Positions 17,848 through 26,085 of a DNA stretch of 64,000 nt are shown here, piece by piece. The DNA lies in NCBI GenBank assembly GCA_965268675.1, contig OZ254179.1, forward strand, positions 1-64,000. The letters are read 5' to 3'. Made by a program: the position numbers and the translations under genes. This stretch comes from AAA044-D11 sp009705075 (GTDB taxonomy: Bacteria; Actinomycetota; Actinomycetes; Nanopelagicales; Nanopelagicaceae). A model generated the notes under the pieces. It made no database searches. It worked only from the letters and a program-made list of their open reading frames with translations, and had not been told where the DNA came from. Within the stretch, counting starts at the first letter, position 1. Each line of letters starts with the position of its first letter.

Positions 17848-18347
17848 CAACTGAATCCGAAAACACTGTGCCAGAGAGTTCCGATAAGGAGCTCTCTGAC
17901 GCGGTAAACGAAGCGCTTGCCGAAGTAGAGGTAGATGAAGTTGCGGTATTGACTTCAGACTTACAACGCGTTCAAGCCGAATATTCAAATTATCGTAAGC
18001 GAGTTGATCGAGATCGCATCACCGCAAATGAAATCACAACTGCGGTTGTTTTATCTGAGTTACTCCCTGTCCTCGATGATATTTCGCGAGCAGAAGAGCA
18101 TGGTGAACTTACAGGTGGTTTTAAAGCGGTAGCGGATCAATTGGTAGCAATAACAACAAAATTAGGGCTATCCCAATTTTCTGAAGTGAACGTTGCTTTT
18201 GATCCAAATATTCATGAAGCGCTGATGCACTCCACTTCACCAGATGTGACTGAAACTTTGGTTACTCAAGTTTTACAACCAGGTTTTAAATTCAAAGAAC
18301 GCGTAATTCGCCCAGCACGGGTTGCAGTTACCGATCCAGAAAACTAA
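17844..18347 (+). CDS. grpE: Nucleotide exchange factor GrpE
   Basis: Releases ADP from DnaK. The 167-residue product has an acidic N-terminal tail, a coiled-coil segment at about residues 30-70 (VLTSDLQRVQAEYSNYRKRV, a typical GrpE core), and the beta domain ending GFKFKERVIRPARVAVTDPEN. It starts at a GTG that overlaps the dnaK stop codon (GTGA), so translation is probably coupled to dnaK. Confidence 0.95.
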   Translation: MTTESENTVPESSDKELSDAVNEALAEVEVDEVAVLTSDLQRVQAEYSNYRKRVDRDRITANEITTAVVLSELLPVLDDISRAEEHGELTGGFKAVADQLVAITTKLGLSQFSEVNVAFDPNIHEALMHSTSPDVTETLVTQVLQPGFKFKERVIRPARVAVTDPEN

Positions 18348-18363
18348 TCAAGGAACCGGAATT

Positions 18364-19287
18364 ATGGCGGCCAAGGATTTATACGAGAAGGATTTGTATT
18401 CAATCCTTGGCGTCAAAAAAAGTGATGATGCTGCCGCTGTAAAAAAGCAGTATCGCAAACTCGCTAGAGAGCTACATCCCGATAAGACCAAGGGCGATAA
18501 GAAGTTAGAAGAGAAATTCAAATCTGTCTCCGAAGCCTATGAAGTTTTATCGGACGACAAAAAACGAGCGGAATATGATGAAATGCGCGAAGCCTTTAAA
18601 GGTGGACGTATTCCACAAGGTGGAGCAAATTTCGGTGGTGGCGGGTTTCAAGGGGGAGATTTTTCAGATCTCTTCGGCGGTGGATCACAGGATATTTTTG
18701 GAACAATTTTTGGTGCAGGGCGTGGACCAAGGCGCGGTCAAGATTTAGCGGCTACAACAACTATTTCTTTTCGAGATTCTATTTATGGAACTGAACTCGA
18801 TTTAAAACTTGCCCCACATGGCGGTAAGTCCAACTCGGTTACCACAAGAATTCCAGCAGGAATCAATGATGGCGCAAAAATAAAATTGAAAGGTCGCGGT
18901 GGCCAAGGGCCAGCAGGCCCAGGAGATTTGTTTGTTACCGTGAACGTTGTGAAGCATCCAATCTTTTCACGCAACGAATTAAACTTGTTAATGGCTCTTC
19001 CAGTTACATTTGCTGAAGCAGCGCTGGGTGCGGATATCAAAGTTCCAACACTTGATGGCGATGAAGTTACAGTCCGAATAGCGCCAGGAACTCCAAATGG
19101 CCGAACACTTCGCATTAAATCTCGCGGCGTTAAAACTGCCCGAGGTACTGGAGATTTATTGATAACGGTTGAAATTCAAGTTCCACAACGCGTTGATGGA
19201 AAAGCAAAAGAAGCGCTGGAAGCATTTGCAAAAGCAACAGAAGAATTTAACCCACGGATTGATTTAGCTCAGAAAGCGAGGGCATAA
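18364..19287 (+). CDS. dnaJ: DnaJ-family co-chaperone lacking the zinc finger
   Basis: Stimulates the DnaK ATPase. I chose the ATG at 18364, 16 bases after grpE and preceded by AAGGAACCGG, because it gives MAAKDLYEKDLYSILGV, a normal J-domain start; an upstream start would overlap grpE. The 307-residue product has the J domain with HPD, a Gly/Phe-rich linker and two C-terminal beta domains (KIKLKGRGGQGPAGPGDLFVT). It contains no cysteine at all, so the CXXCXGXG zinc-finger domain is missing and the protein has type-B (CbpA-like) architecture. Operon position identifies it as the partner of this DnaK. Confidence 0.93.
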   Translation: MAAKDLYEKDLYSILGVKKSDDAAAVKKQYRKLARELHPDKTKGDKKLEEKFKSVSEAYEVLSDDKKRAEYDEMREAFKGGRIPQGGANFGGGGFQGGDFSDLFGGGSQDIFGTIFGAGRGPRRGQDLAATTTISFRDSIYGTELDLKLAPHGGKSNSVTTRIPAGINDGAKIKLKGRGGQGPAGPGDLFVTVNVVKHPIFSRNELNLLMALPVTFAEAALGADIKVPTLDGDEVTVRIAPGTPNGRTLRIKSRGVKTARGTGDLLITVEIQVPQRVDGKAKEALEAFAKATEEFNPRIDLAQKARA

Positions 19288-19290
19288 CTA

Positions 19291-19668
19291 ATGAGCAACG
19301 ATGAACATTCAGATGATGAAGCGGTTTATGTAATCTCTATCGCATCTCAACTCTCAGGAATGCATCCACAGACACTGCGTCAATATGATCGCATGGGCCT
19401 TGTTTCACCTGGTCGAGCTTCAGGGCGTGGCCGTAGATATTCACTACTCGATATTGCATCACTTCGAAATATTCAACGACTAGTCGGTGAAGGTATAAAC
19501 CTTGCGGGCATTAAACGAATCATGGAGCTGGAATCTGCGGTTGCCTCAATGGCGCTAGAAGTGGCGAAACTACGCACCGAAGTTGATGCGCTAATTGAAG
19601 CGAATCCGCCAAAATCACTTGTCAGAAAAGGCAAACAAACAATCGTTGTATATAAGGAAGAGGGCTAA
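19291..19668 (+). CDS. hspR: Heat-shock repressor HspR (MerR family)
   Basis: 125-residue MerR-type regulator. The winged-helix part reads VISIASQLSGMHPQTLRQYD, MGLVSPGRASGRGRRYSLLD and LRNIQRLVGEGINLAGIK, closely like actinobacterial HspR, followed by a short helix instead of a drug-binding domain. HspR represses its own operon by binding HAIR sites and uses DnaK as co-repressor in Streptomyces. The matching operator is present upstream of dnaK. It starts 3 bases after dnaJ and is followed by pyrE after 9 bases. Confidence 0.95.
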   Translation: MSNDEHSDDEAVYVISIASQLSGMHPQTLRQYDRMGLVSPGRASGRGRRYSLLDIASLRNIQRLVGEGINLAGIKRIMELESAVASMALEVAKLRTEVDALIEANPPKSLVRKGKQTIVVYKEEG

Positions 19669-19677
19669 GGTTCACGC

Positions 19678-20211
19678 ATGAATTCACGCGATAAATTGAA
19701 AGAAGAGATTTTAAATAAAGCCGTAGTCCACGGAAAGGTAATTCTCTCTTCTGGCAAAGAAGCAGACTATTACGTCGATCTTCGTCGCGTAACTCTTGAT
19801 GCAGTAGCTGCGCCACTCGTTGGTGAAGTAATGCTTGAATTAACTAAAGATTGGGATTTTGAAGCAGTCGGTGGATTAACACTTGGTGCGGATCCTGTCG
19901 CTACCTCAATGATGCATGTCGCAGCAAGCAAAGGACGAAAGTTAGATTCTTTTGTAGTTCGTAAAGCCGAGAAAGCACATGGTTTGCAACGTCGGATTGA
20001 AGGACCAGACGTCAAAGGCCGAAGAGTTCTAGCAGTTGAAGATACATCAACAACTGGTGGTTCTGTTATGACAGCAGTTGAAGCGCTAAAAGAAGCTGGC
20101 GCAATTGTCGTTGGTGTTGCAGTTATTGTGGAACGTGGCGCCGCCCCGCTTATTGCCGAGAATGGCTTGGAATATCTTGCTGCTTATCAACTTGCAGATT
20201 TAGGTCTGTAA
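19678..20211 (+). CDS. pyrE: Orotate phosphoribosyltransferase
   Basis: Converts orotate and PRPP to orotidine monophosphate in pyrimidine synthesis. The 177-residue product has the PRPP-binding motif VLAVEDTSTTGGSVMTAV, the substrate loop around VVRKAEKAHGLQRRIEGP, and the usual length. It lies 9 bases after hspR on the same strand with no visible terminator or promoter, so at least part of its transcription should come from the heat-shock promoter. Its stop is one base from the end of the convergent DedA gene. Confidence 0.95.
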   Translation: MNSRDKLKEEILNKAVVHGKVILSSGKEADYYVDLRRVTLDAVAAPLVGEVMLELTKDWDFEAVGGLTLGADPVATSMMHVAASKGRKLDSFVVRKAEKAHGLQRRIEGPDVKGRRVLAVEDTSTTGGSVMTAVEALKEAGAIVVGVAVIVERGAAPLIAENGLEYLAAYQLADLGL

Positions 20212-20212
20212 C

Positions 20213-20854
20213 TTAACTTAAGTGTTTGCGGCTTCGCCACTCTTTAAATATCTCCCAAAATATCGGCGCTATCGAAACAATTACAATTATTGCAACGATA
20301 GGAAGAACATATTTATCTACGGAGCCTTTTAATTTTTCACCGAGAACATATCCGCCCCAAATAAATCCCTGAGTCCAAACAATCGCACTGCCCACGTTCC
20401 AAAGAAAGAATCTTTTGTAGCTCATCTGCGCAACACCAGCGGCAGGATTTACTAGGTGGCGCACAATTGGAATAAATCGCCCAAGAAAAATCATCTTTCC
20501 AATGCCATATTTATCGATCCATTTTTGTAACGTCTTTAGCCGCTTTGGATTGAAATACTTAGAATCTTCGCGACCAAATAATTTACTGCCGTAGGTGTAG
20601 CCCAGCCAATGGCCAAATTGAGAACCAGTAATTGCAAATAATGGGGCGCCAATTGCGAGTTCACGGATCGAGAGGTGGATTTTGATGACCTCGCCCGTTC
20701 CAGATGCGGCAATTCCAGCCATAAAGAGCAGCGAATCCCCCGGCAAGCCGATGACTATCGGAAGCCCAGTTTCGACGAAGAGGATAAGGAAGATGCCAGC
20801 CAAGCCGAAGGAATTAATTGCAGACTCGGCATTAAAGGCGTGGAAGATGTCCAT
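20213..20854 (-). CDS. DedA-family membrane protein (VTT domain)
   Basis: Polytopic membrane protein of the DedA/SNARE-associated family, related to undecaprenyl-phosphate and lipid flippases. Family motifs seen are FVETGLPIVIGLPGDSLLF and the amphipathic segment FLGRFIPIVRHLVNPAAGVAQM with the conserved R and P residues. I start it at 20854, giving MDIFHAFNAESAINSFGLAG; an upstream ATG at 20905 would add 17 residues unlike the family. A TATATT hexamer lies nine bases before the chosen ATG. With this start the product has 213 residues. Its 3' end abuts pyrE; it diverges from hppA. Confidence 0.88.
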   Translation of the reverse strand: MDIFHAFNAESAINSFGLAGIFLILFVETGLPIVIGLPGDSLLFMAGIAASGTGEVIKIHLSIRELAIGAPLFAITGSQFGHWLGYTYGSKLFGREDSKYFNPKRLKTLQKWIDKYGIGKMIFLGRFIPIVRHLVNPAAGVAQMSYKRFFLWNVGSAIVWTQGFIWGGYVLGEKLKGSVDKYVLPIVAIIVIVSIAPIFWEIFKEWRSRKHLS

Positions 20855-20942
20855 AGAGCGGCAAATATACCCATATAAATTAAACGTATACCTATTTATT
20901 TGCATCTCACAGTGGTTCTATGTGTAATCTTTCGCTTCTAAT

Positions 20943-20962
20943 GAGCCCTAAAGATGGGGCTC
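20943..20962. other. GC-rich hairpin in the hppA leader
   Basis: GAGCCC and GGGCTC form a perfect 6-base-pair stem with an 8-base loop (TAAAGATG), 44 bases before the hppA start. It is not followed by a T-run, so it is not a standard terminator. It may be a leader structure, an operator, or chance. Confidence 0.3.
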
Positions 20963-21006
20963 GAGATTCACCGACAAGTTCAACGACGCACCTATAGGAG
21001 ATCTTC

Positions 21007-23262
21007 GTGGAAAATCTGGTCCATGTAACTGGTTCCAACCTGACCTACGTTTATGTAGTTCTAGGCATTTCTCTGGTGGCTCTAGCCATCGCTTATGCAC
21101 TTCGCGCACAAGTTCTCGCCGCGGATGAAGGAACCGAGAAAATGAAGGAGATCGCCGCTGCCGTTCAAGAAGGTGCAGCCGCATACCTCAATCGTCAATT
21201 CAAAACCCTTTCATATTTCGTAGGAATAGTTTTCTTTCTACTCTTCGCACTTCCTGGAGAATTCGACATTCGTTTAGGTCGCTCGATCTTCTTCTTGCTG
21301 GGGGCAGCATTTTCTGCAGCAGTTGGATATAACGGAATGTGGCTTGCAGTCCGCGCAAATGTTCGCGTTGCAGAAGCAGCTCGCCAGAAGTCGGCTGAGA
21401 ATGCGGTAAAGATTGCTTTCCGTACTGGTGGCGTAGTTGGAATGACAACCGTTGGCCTTGGACTTCTCGGTGCCTCACTTGTGGTTGCGATTTATCGTGA
21501 AAATGCACCAGCAGTTCTTGAAGGATTTGGTTTCGGTGCTGCAATGCTCGCGATGTTCATGCGCGTAGGCGGAGGTATCTTCACAAAGGCGGCAGATGTT
21601 GGCGCCGACCTTGTTGGAAAAGTTGAACAGGGAATTCCGGAAGATGACCCAAGAAACCCAGCAACTATTGCAGACAACGTTGGTGACAACGTTGGTGACT
21701 GCGCTGGAATGGCGGCAGATCTATTTGAATCATATGCAGTGACGCTTGTTGCAGCGCTTATTTTGGGCAAAGCAGGATTTGGCGATGCTGGCTTAATTTT
21801 CCCACTCATTGTTCCCGCAATTGGAATTGTTACAGCAATTATCGGAATCTTTATTACTCGTCTTCGCACAACTGATAAATCTGCGATGCAGGCGATAAAC
21901 CGTTCATTCTTTATGTCGGCGATAATTTCTGCAGTCCTCGTGGCATTTGCAACATACACATACCTGCCATCTTCATTACAACAAATGTCTGGTTTAACTG
22001 CTGAGGCTGCAGCTGTGGATGTAAACCCACGCACCCTTGCAATCGGCGCAGTATTAATTGGAATTATTCTTGCCGCAGCGATTCAAGTACTGACAGGCTT
22101 CTTTACAGAAGTTGGTCGTCGTCCAGTAAATGATGTTGCAGCTTCGTCAAAGACAGGCTCAGCAACTGTAATTCTTGCTGGCATATCTGTTGGTTTTGAA
22201 TCAGCCGTTTACTCTGCATTGCTAATCGCAGGAGCAGTATTTGGCGCATTCTTGCTCGGTGGCGGATCAATCGTTCTCTCACTATTCGCAGTATCTCTAG
22301 CAGGAACTGGATTGCTAACAACTGTTGGCGTAATCGTTGCTATGGACACATTCGGACCTATCTCAGATAACGCACAAGGAATTGCTGAAATGTCTGGCGA
22401 TGTAAAGGGTGAAGGCGCTCAAATTCTTACCTCACTCGATGCAGTCGGTAACACCACAAAGGCAATTACAAAAGGAATCGCAATTGCTACTGCAGTTCTC
22501 GCAGCAACCGCGCTCTTTGGTGCATTTACCGATGCCATCAAAGAAGCTGCACATAAAGTTATGGGCGATAGCCCCGTTGCACTTCAGTACCAAGGAATCT
22601 TGGATGTTGCAGATCCACGCAACCTAGTTGGGCTAATCATCGGAGCAGCAGTTGTGTTTATGTTCTCTGGTCTTGCAATCAACGCAGTTTCTCGCGCAGC
22701 GGGCGCTGTTGTTAATGAAGTTCGTGAACAATTTAGATTGCACCCAGGAATTATGAAGGGAACTGAAAAACCAGAGTACGGCCGCGTTGTAGATATTTGC
22801 ACACGCGATTCATTGCGTGAACTTGTAACACCAGGGTTGCTAGCTGTTATGGCACCAATCGCTGTTGGTTTCGGTTTAGGTGTTGGTGCACTTGGTGCTT
22901 ACCTTGCCGGCGCAATTGGCACCGGAACTTTGATGGCAGTATTTCTCTCAAACTCTGGCGGCGCATGGGATAACGCGAAGAAGATGGTTGAAGATGGAAA
23001 TCACGGCGGAAAAGGATCTGATGCGCACCACGCAACAATCGTTGGCGATACCGTTGGAGATCCATTCAAAGACACAGCCGGTCCTGCAATTAACCCACTA
23101 ATCAAAGTTATGAACCTAGTTGGTTTACTTGTTACTCCAGCCATTGTTGAATTTGCGCTAAATGACAACACAACCTACTCAAGAGCAATCGCACTGTTTG
23201 CAACTTTAGTAATTGTGTATGCGCTGATTCGAAATCGTCGCGCATCAACAAGCATCGCTTAA
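21007..23262 (+). CDS. hppA: Membrane-bound proton-pumping pyrophosphatase
   Basis: Integral membrane enzyme that uses pyrophosphate hydrolysis to pump cations. The 751-residue product has many helices and the family motifs KAADVGADLVGKVE, DNVGDNVGDCAGMAADLFES and GDTVGDPFKDTAGPAINPLIK. The K+-selectivity loop reads GNTTKAITKG: a Lys at this site is known to mark the K+-independent, H+-pumping class, while Ala marks K+-dependent enzymes. It starts at a GTG with a good ribosome site (TAGGAGA). Single gene, probably monocistronic. It would recycle pyrophosphate from biosynthesis into proton motive force, a saving that suits an oligotroph. Confidence 0.95.
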   Translation: MENLVHVTGSNLTYVYVVLGISLVALAIAYALRAQVLAADEGTEKMKEIAAAVQEGAAAYLNRQFKTLSYFVGIVFFLLFALPGEFDIRLGRSIFFLLGAAFSAAVGYNGMWLAVRANVRVAEAARQKSAENAVKIAFRTGGVVGMTTVGLGLLGASLVVAIYRENAPAVLEGFGFGAAMLAMFMRVGGGIFTKAADVGADLVGKVEQGIPEDDPRNPATIADNVGDNVGDCAGMAADLFESYAVTLVAALILGKAGFGDAGLIFPLIVPAIGIVTAIIGIFITRLRTTDKSAMQAINRSFFMSAIISAVLVAFATYTYLPSSLQQMSGLTAEAAAVDVNPRTLAIGAVLIGIILAAAIQVLTGFFTEVGRRPVNDVAASSKTGSATVILAGISVGFESAVYSALLIAGAVFGAFLLGGGSIVLSLFAVSLAGTGLLTTVGVIVAMDTFGPISDNAQGIAEMSGDVKGEGAQILTSLDAVGNTTKAITKGIAIATAVLAATALFGAFTDAIKEAAHKVMGDSPVALQYQGILDVADPRNLVGLIIGAAVVFMFSGLAINAVSRAAGAVVNEVREQFRLHPGIMKGTEKPEYGRVVDICTRDSLRELVTPGLLAVMAPIAVGFGLGVGALGAYLAGAIGTGTLMAVFLSNSGGAWDNAKKMVEDGNHGGKGSDAHHATIVGDTVGDPFKDTAGPAINPLIKVMNLVGLLVTPAIVEFALNDNTTYSRAIALFATLVIVYALIRNRRASTSIA

Positions 23263-23312
23263 TACCAATTAATCGAGCACTAGAAAAGTTAGGAACTTCC
23301 CCGAAGTAAATT

Positions 23313-26072
23313 ATGGGTATCAAACTTGTAATTGTGGAATCTCCCGCGAAGGCGCGCAAGATTGGCGGCTTCCTGGGAGATGAATATGTCGTGGAAGCTT
23401 CCGTTGGGCATATTCGTGATTTACCGCAACGCGCAGCCGATATTCCAAAGGAATACAAAAAGATTGCCTGGGCTAAAGAGGGCGTAAATATCGAAGAAGA
23501 TTTCGAGCCACTTTATGTGATCAATCCAGATAAGCGGGCGAAAGTCTCCGAGTTAAAAGCGTTAATGAAAGATGCCGACGAATTAATTCTAGCTACGGAC
23601 GAGGACCGCGAAGGCGAAGCAATCGCATGGCACCTAATTGAAGTTTTACGCCCAAAAATTCCGATTCGGAGAATGGTTTTTCACGAAATAACAAAAGATG
23701 CTATTCAAAAAGCAGCGAATGAGACGCGCGATTTAGATTACCGATTGGTGGACGCGCAAGAAACCAGAAGAGTTTTAGATCGGCTTTACGGTTATCGCTT
23801 GTCACCAGTTCTGTGGAAGAAAGTTATGCCACGAATTTCTGCGGGCCGAGTGCAGTCGGTTGCTACAAGGTTAATTGTTGAACGCGAACGTGAACGAATG
23901 GCCTTCATTTCATCTAAATGGTGGGACCTGACCGCACAATGTGAAGCTGGATTTAACGCAAGATTGCTCTCTTTGGATGGCAAACGCGTTGCTGCAACAA
24001 ATGATTTTGATGCAAATGGTGGATTGAAAGAGAAATCCGTTGCAAACATCCTGCTCTTAGATGAAGCAGGAGCAAACGAATTAGTTCAAAGCCTTTCAGG
24101 TAAGCCGCTAATAGTTAAGTCCACAGAAGAGTCACCACGAACTGAGCGCCCAAAGGCGCCATTCACCACATCAACAATGCAACAAGATGCTGGATCCAGA
24201 CTTGGTTGGGGAGCACAACTAACAATGAGAGTTGCGCAGCGGTTATATGAGAATGGTTATATAACTTATATGCGTACGGATTCAGTAACTCTTTCACAGA
24301 GCGCAATCGAATCAGCAAGAGCATCTGCAAAATCTTTATATGGTGCCGAATATATTCCTGCAGCCCCAAGAGTTTATGAAGGTAAATCAAAGAACGCGCA
24401 GGAAGCACATGAAGCAATCCGCCCTGCAGGAGAAACCTTTCGAACACCTGGAGAGCTGGCGCCAGAACTTTCACGTGATGAATTTGGGTTATATGACTTA
24501 ATCTGGAAGCGCACGATTGCTTCCCAAATGTCTGATGCAAAAAAGATGCAGATGCGTGTTGATTTTGATGTTGAGACAAAGACCGGCGCTGCGGCTATTT
24601 TTCGCGCCAATGGTTCAGTTGTAACATTCCCCGGCTTCTTAGCCGCATATGAAGAGATTGTTGAAGATAAGGCGAGCGATGACGAAGCGGCAGAGAGCGA
24701 TAAACGTTTACCACCAATGTCTGTTGGGGATTCAATAAAAGTTTCAAACTATATTTGCGAAGGCCACGAAACTAAGCCACCAGCAAGGTATACCGAACCG
24801 ACTTTAGTTAAGAAATTAGAAGAACTCGGAATTGGACGACCTTCAACATTTGCCTCAATTATGAGCACAATTCAGGATCGGGGCTATGTTTCAAAACGTG
24901 GTCGCGCACTTGTCCCGACATTTTTAGCTTTCTCGGTCACTGGTTTATTAGAGCAACACTTTGGGAAATTAGTTGACTATGAATTTACCGCTTCGATGGA
25001 AGAGGATTTAGACCGAATTGCAAATGGCGAAGAAGATCGCGTTGCTTGGTTAACCAAATTCTTCTTCGGCACAGAAGGCAATCCAGGGCTTGAGGCACTT
25101 GCTGCAGACCTTGGTGCGATTGATGCCCAACAAATCAACACCATGAAAATGGGCGAAGATATTGAAATTCGCGTTGGACGCTTTGGCGCCTATATTCAAA
25201 AAGGCGTTGGCGATGATCGAAAGTTTGCCAATATCCCAGAGACGATGGCGCCAGATGAATTAACACTTCAAGTGGCAATTGATTTGTTGGCACAACCATC
25301 TGGTGAACGCGAACTCGGTATTCATCCAGAAAGTAATTTACCGTTACTCGCTAAGTCCGGACGGTTCGGTCCTTACATAACCGAAGTTTTTCCAGAACCA
25401 GAAATGGTTGTCGATAAGAAGACTGGCGAATTAAAGAAACCACGTAAGAAAAAAGATGCACCAAAGCCAAAGACTGCCTCACTACTTTCTACGATGACGC
25501 TAGACACAATCACTATTGATGACGCACTAAAATTAATGTCATTACCAAGAACTCTTGGTGAATATGAAGATGTTCCAATTACTGTTCAAAATGGTCGTTA
25601 TGGCCCTTATATGACTCACGGAACAGATTCGAGAACCCTGACTTCAGAAGACCAACTATTCGACATAACGCTAGATGAAGCAATCGAACTTTATAAACAA
25701 CCAAAAGTTCGCCGCCGTGGCGTAGCGAAGCCGCCGCTTAAGGATTTGGGTATTGATCCTGCAAGTCAGAAGCCAGTATTAGTTAAAGATGGAAGATTTG
25801 GAATTTACATAACTGATGGTGAAACAAACGCAACACTTCGCAGAGGCGACACTGTTGAATTCTTAACTTTGGAACGCGGACTGGAATTACTTGCCGGACG
25901 TCGGGCATGGGAAGCAGAAAATGGTGGGGCCACCCGAGTTAAGAAGAGCAGCAAACGTGCGAAAAAAGCGGCACCTTCGTTAACAAAGAACACGGTAAAA
26001 GCTACTGGTAAGGCCAAAACGAAGAAGAAAGCAGCTACAGGCAAGGGCAACGCCGCTGCTACTTCGGCATAA
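23313..26072 (+). CDS. topA: DNA topoisomerase I
   Basis: Type IA topoisomerase that relaxes negative supercoils and balances gyrase. The 919-residue product starts with the TOPRIM segment KLVIVESPAKARKIGGFLG, has the acidic motif ATDEDREGEAIAWHL and the active-site Tyr in YITYMRTDSVTLS. The C-terminus carries repeated actinobacterial topoisomerase C-terminal domains (repeats around GRFGPYITEVF, GRYGPYMTHG and GRFGIYITDG) and a Lys/Ala-rich tail of about 45 residues. It has no zinc fingers, as is normal for actinobacteria. The MFS-tmk fusion follows after 13 bases. Confidence 0.97.
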   Translation: MGIKLVIVESPAKARKIGGFLGDEYVVEASVGHIRDLPQRAADIPKEYKKIAWAKEGVNIEEDFEPLYVINPDKRAKVSELKALMKDADELILATDEDREGEAIAWHLIEVLRPKIPIRRMVFHEITKDAIQKAANETRDLDYRLVDAQETRRVLDRLYGYRLSPVLWKKVMPRISAGRVQSVATRLIVERERERMAFISSKWWDLTAQCEAGFNARLLSLDGKRVAATNDFDANGGLKEKSVANILLLDEAGANELVQSLSGKPLIVKSTEESPRTERPKAPFTTSTMQQDAGSRLGWGAQLTMRVAQRLYENGYITYMRTDSVTLSQSAIESARASAKSLYGAEYIPAAPRVYEGKSKNAQEAHEAIRPAGETFRTPGELAPELSRDEFGLYDLIWKRTIASQMSDAKKMQMRVDFDVETKTGAAAIFRANGSVVTFPGFLAAYEEIVEDKASDDEAAESDKRLPPMSVGDSIKVSNYICEGHETKPPARYTEPTLVKKLEELGIGRPSTFASIMSTIQDRGYVSKRGRALVPTFLAFSVTGLLEQHFGKLVDYEFTASMEEDLDRIANGEEDRVAWLTKFFFGTEGNPGLEALAADLGAIDAQQINTMKMGEDIEIRVGRFGAYIQKGVGDDRKFANIPETMAPDELTLQVAIDLLAQPSGERELGIHPESNLPLLAKSGRFGPYITEVFPEPEMVVDKKTGELKKPRKKKDAPKPKTASLLSTMTLDTITIDDALKLMSLPRTLGEYEDVPITVQNGRYGPYMTHGTDSRTLTSEDQLFDITLDEAIELYKQPKVRRRGVAKPPLKDLGIDPASQKPVLVKDGRFGIYITDGETNATLRRGDTVEFLTLERGLELLAGRRAWEAENGGATRVKKSSKRAKKAAPSLTKNTVKATGKAKTKKKAATGKGNAAATSA

Positions 26073-26085
26073 GTAGGCTTATCTC

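Noticed and set aside
21492..22034. Minus-strand open frame of 180 codons opposite hppA
   Set aside because: Shadow of the hppA coding frame; the sequence is low in complexity and has no start context or family features.
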